From JAOPZW01 sp963789015 (GTDB lineage: Bacteria > Actinomycetota > Thermoleophilia > Solirubrobacterales > Solirubrobacteraceae), in NCBI GenBank assembly GCA_963789015.1, contig CAWBIU010000001.1, positions 2,418,001 to 2,482,000 of the forward strand: a stretch of 64,000 bases of DNA, written 5' to 3'. The position numbers were made by a program, and so were the translations under genes. The notes beneath the pieces were generated by a model. That model did not search any database, was not told where the DNA came from, and was given only the letters and a program-made list of their open reading frames with translations. Positions 48,077 to 58,500 of this stretch are shown piece after piece. Each line of letters starts with the position of its first letter. The first letter of the stretch is position 1.

Positions 48077-49114
48077 GTGGGGCTGTCCCCGTCGATCGCC
48101 GGCCTGCTGGCGTACGTCACGGAGCGATGGGACGGCAAGGGGCCGCTTGGGCGCGCCGAGGGCGAGCAGATCCCGCTGCCGATGCGGATCGTCCACGTCG
48201 CCGGCGACGCCGCCCTGCAGTGCCTGCTCGGCGGCGCGACGCACGCGGTCCGCCTCCTCCGCGAGCGCGCGGGACGTGCGTTCGATCCCGAGGTCGCGAC
48301 CTGTCTCGCCGAGCACGCCGACGAGATCCTCGCGCGCGACGAGGGAGCGTCCGCGTGGCCGGAGGTCCTCGCCCGCGAGCCGGGCCCACCGCTCGTCCTC
48401 GCGGGCGAGGGGGTCGATCGCGCGCTCGCGACGATGGGCAACTTCGCCGATCTCGTTTCCCCGTACCTGGCCGGTCACTCTGCCGGCGTCGCCGGGCTGG
48501 CGGCTGCGGCGGGCCGACACTGCGGGCTCGACGAGGCGGGGGCAGCGACGCTGCGCCGTGCGGGCTCGGTCCACGACGTCGGGCGGGTCGCGATCTGGGC
48601 GCGGCTCTGGCAGAAGCCCGGGCCGCTGAGCGCCGATGAGTGGGAGCAGGTGCGCCTGCACCCCTACCAGACCGAGCGCGTCCTCTCGCGTTCGCCGTTC
48701 CTGTCCGCGCTCTGTCCGGTCGCCGGTGCTCACCACGAGCGCCTCGACGGCTCGGGCTATCACCGTGGCGCATCGCGTGCGGAGCTGGCGCTGCCCGCCC
48801 GCGTGCTCGCGGCGGCCGACGCGTATCACGCGATGACGCAGCCCCGCGCGCACCGCGACGCCATCGCGCCGGCCGACGCCGCGCAGGAGCTCGCCCGAGA
48901 GGCTCGGGCCGGACTGCTCGACGCCGACGCGGTCACCGCCGTCATCGAGACCGCCGGACAGCGGGCCCCGCGCCTCGAGCGCCCGGCGGGGCTGACCGGG
49001 CGCGAGGCCGAGGTCGTCGCCATGCTGGCCCGCGGGCTGCAGACCAAGCAGGTCGCGCGCGCGCTCGGGATCTCGGTGAAGAGGCCGACTGCGGCCGTCA
49101 CATCGTTCCGGTGA
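48077..49114 (+). CDS. HD-GYP-like phosphohydrolase with broken LuxR tail (probable remnant)
   Basis: This 345-aa ORF starts mid-domain: TERWDGKGPLGRAEGEQIPL is the second half of one HD-GYP-like domain, followed by an intact one (LRRAGSVHDVGRVAI, HHERLDGSGYHRG, LAAADAYHAM). It ends LTGREAEVVAMLARGLQTKQ, ARALGISVKR and then a frame-shifted PTAAVTSFR. In full-length relatives the sequence continues KTADRHIQNAYAKIG as a LuxR HTH, and here the next frame reads ADCGRHI only briefly. The N-terminus, about 150 aa short, is replaced by a terminator. I read it as an eroded regulator of cyclic-nucleotide or stress signalling, possibly non-functional. Confidence 0.55.
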   Translation: MGLSPSIAGLLAYVTERWDGKGPLGRAEGEQIPLPMRIVHVAGDAALQCLLGGATHAVRLLRERAGRAFDPEVATCLAEHADEILARDEGASAWPEVLAREPGPPLVLAGEGVDRALATMGNFADLVSPYLAGHSAGVAGLAAAAGRHCGLDEAGAATLRRAGSVHDVGRVAIWARLWQKPGPLSADEWEQVRLHPYQTERVLSRSPFLSALCPVAGAHHERLDGSGYHRGASRAELALPARVLAAADAYHAMTQPRAHRDAIAPADAAQELAREARAGLLDADAVTAVIETAGQRAPRLERPAGLTGREAEVVAMLARGLQTKQVARALGISVKRPTAAVTSFR

Positions 49115-49151
49115 TGTCCCGCGAGACCCGCCGCGGGTAGGCTCGCTCGCC

Positions 49152-50117
49152 ATGCGAGCCGCCCTGATCACCGAGCTCGGCACCCCGCCGAGCGCCGCCG
49201 ACGTCGACGACCCCGCGCCGGCTGACGGCGAGACGCTGGTCGAGGTCCTCGCCTCGGCGCTGAACCCGCTCGACATCGCCGTCGGCAGCGGCAGGTACTT
49301 CGGCGGCAGCCCGCCGCTGCCGTACATCCCCGGCGTCGAGGCCGCCGGCCGGACGACGGACGACGGACGACTCGTGTACGTCTCCGGCTCGGGGCTCGGC
49401 ATGAGCCGCGACGGCTGCATCGCGCAGCGCGTGGCGGCGCCGCCCGCCGCATTTGTCGACCTGCCCGCGGACGCCGATCCGGGCCTCGCCGTCGCCTTCG
49501 GGGTCGCCGGCCTGGCCGGCTGGCTGCCCTTCGCGTGGCGCGCACCGGTACGCCCCGACGACCGCGTGCTCGTCCTCGGCGCGACGGGGATGGTCGGGCT
49601 CGTCGCGGTCCAGGCGGCGCGGCTGCTCGGCGCGCAGCACATCGTCGCCGCCGGGCGCGACACCGAGGGCCTGCGGCGCGCGCAGGAGGCGGGCGCCGCC
49701 GCGACCGTGACGCTCGACACCGACGACGGCGACGAGATCGCCGGGCGGATCCGCGAGGCCGCCGGCGGCGACGGCCCGACGCTCGTGCTCGACGCGCTCT
49801 GGGGCCCGGTCATCGGCGCCACGCTCGGCGCCGTCGCGCGCGGCGCGCGGGTCGTCCACCTCGGCCAGAGCGCCGGCCCGCAGGCGACGCTGTCCTCCGG
49901 CGACGTGCGCGGCAAGCAGCTCGACATCCTCGGTTACCAGACCTTCGCCGTCCCCGCCGACATCCGCCGCGAGGCCCACGCCACGCTGCTGCGGCACGCC
50001 GCCTCCGGCGAGCTGACGCTGCCGGTCGAGCGCGTCCCGCTCGAGGACATCGCCTCGGCGTGGCAGCGCCAGGCCTCGGGCGAGGGCGGCAAGATCGTCG
50101 TGGAGACGGCCGTGTGA
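49152..50117 (+). CDS. Zinc-independent MDR-family quinone oxidoreductase-like
   Basis: This 321-aa medium-chain dehydrogenase/reductase has the N-terminal catalytic barrel (ALITELGTPPSAADVDDPAP, PYIPGVEAAG) and the Rossmann motif VLVLGATGMVGLVAVQAARL at about residues 138-156. It lacks the Cys ligands of zinc alcohol dehydrogenases, so it should be NADPH:quinone reductase-like. TAGGCT (49138-49143) lies 8 nt before the ATG. Its stop overlaps the GTG start of the E1-like gene. Confidence 0.85.
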   Translation: MRAALITELGTPPSAADVDDPAPADGETLVEVLASALNPLDIAVGSGRYFGGSPPLPYIPGVEAAGRTTDDGRLVYVSGSGLGMSRDGCIAQRVAAPPAAFVDLPADADPGLAVAFGVAGLAGWLPFAWRAPVRPDDRVLVLGATGMVGLVAVQAARLLGAQHIVAAGRDTEGLRRAQEAGAAATVTLDTDDGDEIAGRIREAAGGDGPTLVLDALWGPVIGATLGAVARGARVVHLGQSAGPQATLSSGDVRGKQLDILGYQTFAVPADIRREAHATLLRHAASGELTLPVERVPLEDIASAWQRQASGEGGKIVVETAV

Positions 50118-52412
50118 GCATCGCCGACCGGGAGCTCGGCAAGGACGTCGACGTCGAGCTGCTCGGCCGGATCCAGCGACGCGTGCTGTGGCTGGCGACG
50201 GCGATCGTCCATCACGCCAACCGCGTCCGCCCGAACCCGAGCGGCATCAAGGTCGGCGGCCATCAGGCGTCGAGCGCGTCGATGGTCTCGCTGATGACGG
50301 CGCTGTGGTTCGAGCACCTCGAGGCGCCCGACCGCGTCTCGGTCAAGCCGCACGCCTCGCCCGTCCTGCACGCGATCAACTTCCTGCTCGGCCGGCTCGA
50401 TCCCGCCTACCTGCCGCGGCTGCGCGAGTACGGCGGGTTGCAGTCCTATCCGTCGCGCAGCAAGGACCCCGACCCCGTCGACTACTCGACCGGCTCGGTC
50501 GGCATCGGCGCGACGGCCACGATCTGGGGCGCGATGGCCCACCGCTACGTGGCCGGGCACTTCGAGGTGGCGCGCGGCGGGCGCCACATCGCGCTGCTCG
50601 GCGACGCCGAGCTCGACGAGGGCGCGGTCTGGGAGGCGGTCGCCGACCCGATGGTCGCGCGCCTGGGCGAGGTGCTGTGGGTCGTCGACCTCAACCGCCA
50701 GTCGCTCGACCGCGTCGTGCCCGACATCGCCGCCGGGCGCCTGGTGGGGATGTTCGACGCCGCGGGCTGGCACGTCGAGACGGTCAAGTACGGGCGTGCG
50801 CCTGCGCGAGCTCTTCACGCGCGACGGCGGCGAGGCGCTGCGGCTGCGCATCGACCCGATGGGCAACGAGGAGTTCCAGCGCCTGCTGCGCTCCGACGCC
50901 GCGGAGCTGCGCGAGCGCCTGCCCGGCGGCGACGCCGCCATCGGGCGGCTCGTGTCCGACCTGGGCGACGACGAGCTGCGCGCCGCGCTGCGCGACCTCG
51001 GCGGCCACGACCTGGCCGCGCTGCGGCGCGGGCTGCGCGCCACGGACGCGATCCGCGACCGCCCGTCGGTCCTCTTCGCCTACACGATCAAGGGCTGGTC
51101 GCTCCCCATCGAGGGCCATCCCTCGAATCACTCGGCGCTGCTCAACGACGCCCAGTTCGCGCGACCTCGCCCAGCAGCTCGGCGCGGACGTCGACGACCC
51201 GTGGGCGCCTTCGGGGACGGACTCGCCGGAGGGCCGGCTGTGCGCCGAGGTCGCGCAGCGCCTGGCGCGCGAGCCGGTCGAGCGCCACGAGCCGCCCGCC
51301 GTGCCGACCGAGCTCGGGCGCCGTCACACGGGGACGGGCTCGACGCAGCAGACGCTCGGGCGGCTGTTCGTCGACCTCGTGCACGAGGCGCCCGAGGTCG
51401 CCGAGCACGTCGTCACGGTGTCGCCCGACGTCGCCTCGTCGACGAACCTGGGCGGCTGGATCAACAAGGCGGGCATCTGGTCGATCGGCGAGCGCATCGA
51501 CTGGTTCGCCGACGACTCGGACACGCTCGTGCGCTGGCGCGAGTCCGACCACGGGCGCCACCTCGAGCTCGGCATCGCCGAGGTCAACCTCGTCGGGATG
51601 CTCGGCGAGCTCGGCGCGACGTGGTCGCGCGAGGGGCGTCCGCTGCTGCCGGTCGGCACGATCTACGACCCGTTCGTCACGCGCGCCCACGAGCCGTGGT
51701 CGTTCGGCATCTACGCCGGCGGCCAATCGATCCTCGTCGGCACGCCGTCGGGCATCACGCTCGGGCCCGAGGGCGGCGCGCACCAGTCGGTCATCACGCC
51801 GTCCGTCGGCATCGAGCAGCCCGGCTGCGTGGCGTGGGAGCCCGCCTTCGCGCAGGACTTCGAGTGGATCTTCCTGCACGCCCTGTCGCGCCTCGGGCGC
51901 CCGGACGGCGGCTCGGCGTACTTCCGCCTGTGCACGCGTCCGGTCTTCCAGGCGCTGGCGGCCCTCCCCGATGACGGCGAGACGCGCGAGGCGCGCCGGC
52001 GCGACGTGCTGGAGGGCGGCTACGTCCTGCGCGAGGCGCCGGACGCGGCGTGACGATCGCGGTGGCGGGCGCCGCGGTCGTCGAGGCGCTGGAGGCGGCG
52101 GAGGAGATCGACGCCGAGGTCGTGTGCCTGACGAGCGCCGACCTCGTGTTCCGTGCGCTGCAGGCGCGTCCGGGCTGGGCCCCGGCGACTGGGACGTGCT
52201 CACGCGGGCGTTCCCGACGCCGCGCCCGATCGTCACCGTGGTCGACGGCCACCCGCACACGCTCGAGCTTCCTGGCCGCGGTGAACGGCGCGCCGATCGC
52301 CTGGCTCGGGGTGTCGGAGTTCGGCCAGTCGGGCGACATCGGCGACCTCTACCGCCACCACGGCATCGACGCCGAGACGATCATCGGCGCCGCGCTCGAC
52401 CTCATGGGCTGA
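50114..52412 (+). CDS. Pyruvate-dehydrogenase-E1/transketolase-like ThDP enzyme (five single-base indels)
   Basis: This is a single-chain thiamine-diphosphate enzyme like AceE/transketolase. The ThDP motif GDAELDEGAVWEAV with VVDLNRQSLD begins near residue 163. The chain breaks and resumes near 50794 (KYG, then RRLRELFTRDGG), 51168 (AQFA, then RDLAQQLGADVDD), 52047 (APDA, then VTIAVAGAAVVEAL) and twice in the C-terminal domain (52185, 52264: GLGPGDWDVLTRAF, then LEFLAAVNG). Summing the shifts gives about 765 aa, the length of a homodimeric E1-like protein. The start GTG at 50114 overlaps the quinone-reductase stop. Multiple indels within a well-conserved gene suggest sequencing error, though decay is possible. 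Confidence 0.75.
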
Positions 52413-52433
52413 GCGCAGCGCCACGGAGGATCG

Positions 52434-53978
52434 TCAGACCGGGATGACGACCGGGACGGCCTCCTCGTCGGCGGCCTCGCCCCCGCCGGTCTCGTCGAGC
52501 GCCTCGGTCTTGTGGAACGGCAGCAGGAAGGCGGCCAGGAAGGCGAGCACGAGCAGCCCGACCGCGTACCAGAAGGTCGCCCCGAAGGCGTCGGCCATGA
52601 GCGGCGCGATCTGCTCGCGGACCCGGTCGGGCACGTTGGCCGCGCCGAGGCCGTCGCCGCCGCTGCCCGGCGGGAGGCGCTCGGTGAGCTCGTTGACGAG
52701 GATCACCGAGAGCACGGCGGTGCCGATCGAGGCGCCGACCTGCTGGATGATGTTCAGCGTCGTGCTGGCCTTGGCGATCGCCGCGCGGCGCAGGGTCTTC
52801 ATGGCGCCGGACATGATCGGCATCATCGCCGCGCCCATGCCCATCCCGAGCAGGAAGAGCAGGCCCGAGAGGGTCCAGTAGGACGTCTCGGCGGTGAGCT
52901 GGGTCAGGCCGAGCGTGGCCACGATGATCATCAACGTGCCGGGGATGACCAGCTTCGCGATGCCGATGCGGTCGGTGAGCTGGCCGGCGATCGGCATGAC
53001 GAGCATCGCGCCGATGCCCTGCGGCGCGAGCAGCAGGCCGCTCTGCAGCGCGGACTCGCCGCGGACCGCCTGCAGGTAGAGCGGGAGCAGCAGCATCGAG
53101 CCGAAGACGGCGATGACGAACAGGATCAGCGTGCCCGAGGCGGCCGCGAACGTGCGGTTGGTGAACAGCCGCAGGTCGATCAGCGCGTCCGGGCCGGTGC
53201 GCAGCGCGTGCCAGACGAAGGCGACGAGCAGCGCGGCGCCGGCGAGCGCCGGGCCGAACACCTCGGCGGCGCCGAAGCCGCCCGACGAGCTGGACTCGGC
53301 CAGGCCGTAGATGAGCAGCGCGAGGCCGGGGGAGAGCAGGGCCAGGCCGAGGGCGTCGAAGTGGTGGTTCGGCTGCGGGCTGTCCTTGGGGAGCACGCGC
53401 GAGGCGAGCAGCAGCGCGAACATGCCGATCGGCAGGTTGATGTAGAAGATCCAGCGCCACGAGACGTCGTCGACGAGCCAGCCGCCGAGGATCGGGCCGA
53501 GGATCGGGCCGAGCAGCATCGGCACGCCGATCACGCTCATCACGCGCCCGACACGGCCGGGGCCGGCGGCGCGGGTGAGGATCGTCATGCCCGCCGGCAT
53601 GATCATGCCGCCGCCGAAGCCCTGCAGGACGCGGAAGGCGATCAGCGACTCCGCCGACCAGGCGGCGCCGGCGAGCGCCGAGCCGGCGACGAACATGCCG
53701 ATCGAGATCATGTAGAGGCGCTTCGTGCCGAAGCGGTCCGCGGCCCAGCCGGTGAGCGGGATCACCGTGGCGAGTGCGAGCGTGTAGCCGGTCACGACCC
53801 ATTGGATCGTCGACAGCGTCGTGTCGAACTCGACGGCGAGGGTGTTGATCGCGACGTTGACGACGGTCACGTCGAGGATCGACATGATCGCGCCGAGCAC
53901 GACGACCCAGGCGACGGCCATGAGCTCGCGATCGAGGCCCTTGTCGGCGGGCTTCGCGGCGTTGATGGAGGAGGACAA
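52434..53978 (-). CDS. DHA2-family (EmrB/QacA) multidrug MFS transporter
   Basis: This 514-aa 14-helix efflux pump of the EmrB/QacA type has the motif ILDVTVVNVAINTLAVEF, the loop motif WAADRFGTKRLYM, RVLQGFGGGMIMPAG and GPILGPILGGWLVDDVSWRW. It should export toxic compounds in exchange for H+. A TetR regulator lies 21 bp upstream on the same strand, with a palindromic operator ahead of it, so the pair forms an inducible efflux operon. Confidence 0.92.
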   Translation of the reverse strand: MSSSINAAKPADKGLDRELMAVAWVVVLGAIMSILDVTVVNVAINTLAVEFDTTLSTIQWVVTGYTLALATVIPLTGWAADRFGTKRLYMISIGMFVAGSALAGAAWSAESLIAFRVLQGFGGGMIMPAGMTILTRAAGPGRVGRVMSVIGVPMLLGPILGPILGGWLVDDVSWRWIFYINLPIGMFALLLASRVLPKDSPQPNHHFDALGLALLSPGLALLIYGLAESSSSGGFGAAEVFGPALAGAALLVAFVWHALRTGPDALIDLRLFTNRTFAAASGTLILFVIAVFGSMLLLPLYLQAVRGESALQSGLLLAPQGIGAMLVMPIAGQLTDRIGIAKLVIPGTLMIIVATLGLTQLTAETSYWTLSGLLFLLGMGMGAAMMPIMSGAMKTLRRAAIAKASTTLNIIQQVGASIGTAVLSVILVNELTERLPPGSGGDGLGAANVPDRVREQIAPLMADAFGATFWYAVGLLVLAFLAAFLLPFHKTEALDETGGGEAADEEAVPVVIPV

Positions 53979-53999
53979 GAGGTTCCTTTTCGGGCTGGA

Positions 54000-54623
54000 C
54001 TAGTGGTCTTGGGAAGGGACGCGGGGGAGGAGCGGAAGGAGGATGCGGTCGACGAGCTCCTCGGCGAACGCGTCGTCGACGGGCTCGATGCCGAGCAGGA
54101 CGCGGCTGAAGACGGTCGACGGCCCGATCTCGCCGAACAGCGGGCTGACGGGCTCGCCGGCGAGAAGCTCGCCGCGCTCGGTCGCGCGCTGCACGATCTG
54201 CACCCAGCGGGCGCGCTCGACGGCGATGACGTGCTCGGAGAACAGCGTCGAGAGCTCCTCGCTGGCGCGCAGCTGGGTGGCCATGCCGGCAGCGAGCTGG
54301 GCGTTCTCGTCGTCGATCGAGTGGCACAGGCTGTTGATGGCGGCGAGCAGGTCGCCGCGCAGGCTGCCCGTGTCCTCGACGGGACGGTGAGCCTTGCGGC
54401 GGCGGATCGCCGCGGCCACGAGCTCGGGCTTGCCCGCCCAGCGGCGGTAGATCGTCGGCTTGCCGACGCCCGCGCGCTCGGCGATCGCGTCGACCGTCGC
54501 GCGGTCGTAGCCGACCTCGGCGATCAGCGTGACCGCCGCGTCGAGGATCGACTCGTCGCGGGCCGGGTCGCGGGGACGCCCGCGGTGGGGCTGGGAATCG
54601 GACTTGGGAGCGGTCGATGCCAT
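54000..54623 (-). CDS. TetR family repressor of the DHA2 exporter
   Basis: This 207-aa TetR protein has an N-terminal HTH (ILDAAVTLIAEVGYDRATVD, ERAGVGKPTIYRRWAGK) and a C-terminal ligand domain with a family-like end PLLPRVPSQDH. ATG at 54623 is just inside the operator dyad at 54625-54647, so it controls itself. The exporter gene follows after 21 bp. Ligand is unknown. Confidence 0.92.
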   Translation of the reverse strand: MASTAPKSDSQPHRGRPRDPARDESILDAAVTLIAEVGYDRATVDAIAERAGVGKPTIYRRWAGKPELVAAAIRRRKAHRPVEDTGSLRGDLLAAINSLCHSIDDENAQLAAGMATQLRASEELSTLFSEHVIAVERARWVQIVQRATERGELLAGEPVSPLFGEIGPSTVFSRVLLGIEPVDDAFAEELVDRILLPLLPRVPSQDH

Positions 54624-54624
54624 C

Positions 54625-54647
54625 CGTTACGAAACAGTATCGTAACG
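54625..54647. promoter_or_regulatory. TetR operator at the tetR-DHA2 promoter
   Basis: CGTTACGA and TCGTAACG, perfect 8-bp arms separated by AACAGTA, lie immediately upstream of the TetR ATG at 54623. The dyad covers a likely -10 element on the minus strand. This is the expected self-regulated operator. Confidence 0.75.
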
Positions 54648-54668
54648 TTGGGCGGAGACCTTTAGGGG

Positions 54669-55463
54669 TCAGGGCAGGATGTAGTCGATGAACCCGCCGT
54701 CGACCCGCACGGCGCCGCCCGTGGTCGCCGACGCGAGGTCCGAGCTGAGGTAGGCGACGAGGTTGGCGATCTCCTCGGGCTCGATCAGGCGGCCGATGAG
54801 CGAGGTCGGCCGGTGGCGGCGGACGAACTCGGCCTGCGCCTCGGGCCACGGCATCTCGTCGCCGACCATCTCGGCGACGAAGTCCTCGACGCCCTCGGTG
54901 TGGGTCGGCCCGGCCATGACCGCGTTGACCGTCACGCCCGTCCCGGCCATCGCCTTGGCCAGGCCGCGTGACACGCCCAGCAGCGCCGTCTTGGTGACGC
55001 CGTAGTGGACCATCTCGAGCGGGATGACCACCGCCGAGTCGCTGGCCATGAACGTCACGCGGCCCCAGCCGCGGTCGCGCATGCCGGCGAGGTAGTGGCG
55101 CGACAGCCGGATGCCCGACATGACGTTGACGTCCCAGTAGCGCTGCCACGTCTCGTCGTCGATCTCGAGCACCGGCGTCGGGCCGAAGATCCCGAGGTTG
55201 TTGACGAGGACGTCCACGTCGGGCAGCGCCGCGAACAGGCGCTCGGCGCCGTCTGCGGTCCCAAGGTCGGCGGCGACGCCCTCGATCGTCGTGCCGGGGA
55301 GCTCGGCGCGCAGCTCCGCGACCGCCTGCTCGACGCGGGCGGGGTCGCGCCCGTTGACGGTCGCCGCGGCGCCGCAGGCCGCGAGGCGGGCCACGATCGC
55401 GCGCCCGATCCCCTGGGTCGAGCCGGTGACGAGGGCGGTGCGGCCGCTCAGGTCGATGTCCAC
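54669..55463 (-). CDS. Short-chain dehydrogenase/reductase
   Basis: This 264-aa classical SDR has the nucleotide motif TGSTQGIG (13-20), VNNLG (87-91), the catalytic S141, Y154 and K158 (MASDSAVV, VHYGVTK) and the C-terminal VRVDGGFIDYIL. It is NADP(H)-dependent, but the substrate is undefined. The GTG at 55463 is 7 nt after TAGGGT (55476-55471), so the start is leaderless. Extending to 55607 would overlap hrpA. Confidence 0.88.
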   Translation of the reverse strand: MDIDLSGRTALVTGSTQGIGRAIVARLAACGAAATVNGRDPARVEQAVAELRAELPGTTIEGVAADLGTADGAERLFAALPDVDVLVNNLGIFGPTPVLEIDDETWQRYWDVNVMSGIRLSRHYLAGMRDRGWGRVTFMASDSAVVIPLEMVHYGVTKTALLGVSRGLAKAMAGTGVTVNAVMAGPTHTEGVEDFVAEMVGDEMPWPEAQAEFVRRHRPTSLIGRLIEPEEIANLVAYLSSDLASATTGGAVRVDGGFIDYILP

Positions 55464-55503
55464 GCGCCGAACCCTACGCGGCGACCCTATCGTGCCGTGG
55501 TGG

Positions 55504-58500
55504 ATGGCCACGCCCGCCGACACCGCCCCGCTGGATGCCGCGCTCGGCGAGCTCACGCTGCGCGACGAGCACCGTCTGCGCGGCCGGCTGGACAAGCTGC
55601 GCCGCACCGAGGATGCCGAGGCGCGCGGGCAGGCGCTCGTCCGGCTGGGGGAGGAGGTCGAGGCGGCCCGGGCGCGCGTCGAGCGCCGCCGCGACGCCGT
55701 CCCCGAGGTCTCCTATCCGCCCGAGCTGCCGGTCAGCGCCCGCCGCGACGACCTGCTCGCCACGATCCGCGACAACCAGGTCGTCGTCGTCGCCGGCGAG
55801 ACCGGCTCGGGCAAGACGACGCAGCTGCCGAAGATCTGCCTCGAGCTCGGGCGCGGCGTGCGCGGCGCCATCGCCCACACCCAGCCGCGGCGCCTGGCCG
55901 CGCGCACGGTCGCCGAGCGGATCGCCGACGAGCTCGGCGTCGGGATCGGCGAGGCGGTCGGCTACGCGGTGCGCTTCAGCGACCGCTCGAGCGCCGACAC
56001 GCTCGTGCGCGTGATGACCGACGGGCTGCTGCTGGCCCAGATCCAGCACGACCGCCTGTTGCGCCGCTACGACACGATCATCCTCGACGAGGCGCACGAG
56101 CGAAGCCTGAACATCGACTTCCTGCTCGGCTACGTCAAGCGCATCCTGCCCAAGCGCCCCGACCTCAAGCTCATCATCACCTCGGCGACGATCGACCCCG
56201 GTCGCTTCAGCCGCCACTTCGGCGACGCGCCCGTCGTCGAGGTCTCGGGGCGCACGTACCCGGTCGAGGTGCGCTACCGGCCCGTGGTCGATCCCGACGA
56301 TCCGGAGGCCGATCCCGAGCGCGACCCGATCGACGCGATCGGCGACGCCGTCGACGAGCTGAGCCGCGAGCGCCCCGGCGACGTGCTCGTGTTCCTGTCC
56401 GGCGAGCGCGAGATCCGCGACACCGCCGACGCGCTCGCCGGCCGGCTCGGGCCGGGCGTCGAGCTGCTGCCCCTGTTCGCGCGCCTGTCGACCGCCGACC
56501 AGCACAAGGTCTTCCGGCCGCACACGGGACGCCGCGTCGTGCTCGCCACGAACGTGGCCGAGACGTCGCTGACCGTGCCCGGGATCCGCTATGTCGTCGA
56601 CCCGGGCATGGCGCGCATCAGCCGCTACAGCCCGCGCAGCAAGGTCCAGCGGCTGCCCATCGAGCGCGTCTCGCAGGCCTCCGCCGACCAGCGCAAGGGC
56701 CGTAGCGGTCGCACCTCGGAGGGCATCTGCATCCGGCTCTACACCGAGCAGGACTTCGAGGAGCGCCCGCGCTTCACCGACCCCGAGATCCTGCGCACGA
56801 GCCTCGCCTCGGTGATCCTGCAGATGGCGGCGATCGGGCTCGGCGGCATCGAGGAGTTCCCGTTCCTCGACCCACCCGACCGCCGCCAGGTCCGCGACGG
56901 GCTCAACCTCCTGCACGAGCTCGGCGCGCTGCACGAGCCGGCGCGCGCCGGCAACGGCGCCGGCCCGCGGCTGACCCCGCTCGGCCGCCGGCTGGCCCAG
57001 CTGCCGGTGGACCCGCGCCTCGGGCGCATGGTGCTCGAGGCCGGGCGGCTCGGGTGCGCGCAGGAGGTGATCGTCATCGCCGCCGCGCTGTCGATCCAGG
57101 ATCCGCGCGAGCGTCCGGCCGACAAGCAGGCGGCGGCCGACCAGATGCACGCGCGCTTCGCCGACGAGAGCTCGGACTTCCTGGCCATCCTCAACCTGTG
57201 GCGCTACCTGCGCGAGCAGCAGCGCGAGCTCTCCGGCAACCAGTTCCGCAAGCGCTGTCACGCCGAGTTCCTGCACTTCCTGCGCGTGCGTGAGTGGCAG
57301 GACCTCGTCGGCCAGCTGCGCCAGGCGGCCAAGGGCGCGGGTGTGACGCTCGACCAGGGCGAGGCCGATCCGCAGGCGATCCACACGGCGCTGCTCAGCG
57401 GGCTGCTCTCGCATATGGGGCTGCGCGACCAGGCCCGCCGCGACTACCAGGGCGCGCGCGGGACGCGCTTTCAGATCTTCCCGGGCTCGTCGCTGGCCCG
57501 GCGCTCGCCGACGTGGGTGATGGCCGCCGAGCTCGTCGAGACCTCGCGCCTGTGGGGGCGCACCGCGGCCCGGATCCAGCCCGAGTGGGCCGAGGGCCTG
57601 GCCGGCCATCTCGTCCAGCGGACCTACGGCGAGCCGCGCTGGGAGCCGCGCCGCGGCTCGGTCGTGGCCACCGAGCGCGTGACGCTCTACGGGCTGCCGA
57701 TCGTCGCCGGGCGCACGGTGAGCTACGGGCGTATCGACCCGGTGCTGTCGCGCGAGCTGTTCATCCGCCGCGCGCTCGTCGAGGGCGACTGGGAGACGCG
57801 CCACGAGTTCGTGGCCGAGAACGCCAGGCTCGTCGCCGAGGCCGAGGAGCTCGAGCACCGCGCGCGGCGGCGCGGGATCGTCGCCGGCGACGAGGCGCGC
57901 TTCGCCTTCTTCGACGAGCGGATTCCCGCCGACGTCGTCTCGGGCGGCCACTTCGACCGCTGGTGGCGTGACGAGCGCCGCCGCCGCCCCGACCTGCTGA
58001 CGTACACGCGCGACGTGCTCGTCGATCCCGGGGCCGCGGTCGACGCGCGCGCCTTCCCGCCCGCGTGGCGCCAGGGCGAGCTCCTGCTGGCGCTGAGCTA
58101 CCGCTTCGAGCCCGGCGCGGAGGACGACGGGGTCTCCGTCCACGTCCCGCTCACCGCACTCGGGGCACTGCACGCGGGCGGCTTCGACTGGCTCGTCCCC
58201 GGCCTGCGGCTCGAGCTCGTGACCGCCCTGATCCGCTCGCTGCCCAAGGACCTGCGCCGCCCGCTCGTGCCCGTGCCCGACGTCGCCGCGGCCGCGCTCG
58301 CCGGTCTGACGCCGCGCCGCGAGCCGCTGCTCGACGCGCTCGCGCGCGAGCTCGAGCGCCTGCGCGGCGTGCGGATCCCGCGCGACGCGTGGGACCCTGG
58401 GCGGCTGCCCGCCCACCTGCGCATGCGGTTCGTGCTCGAGGACGAACACGGCGCGCCGATCGCCGCCGGCGAGGATCTCGCGCGGCTGCGCGAGGAGGTC

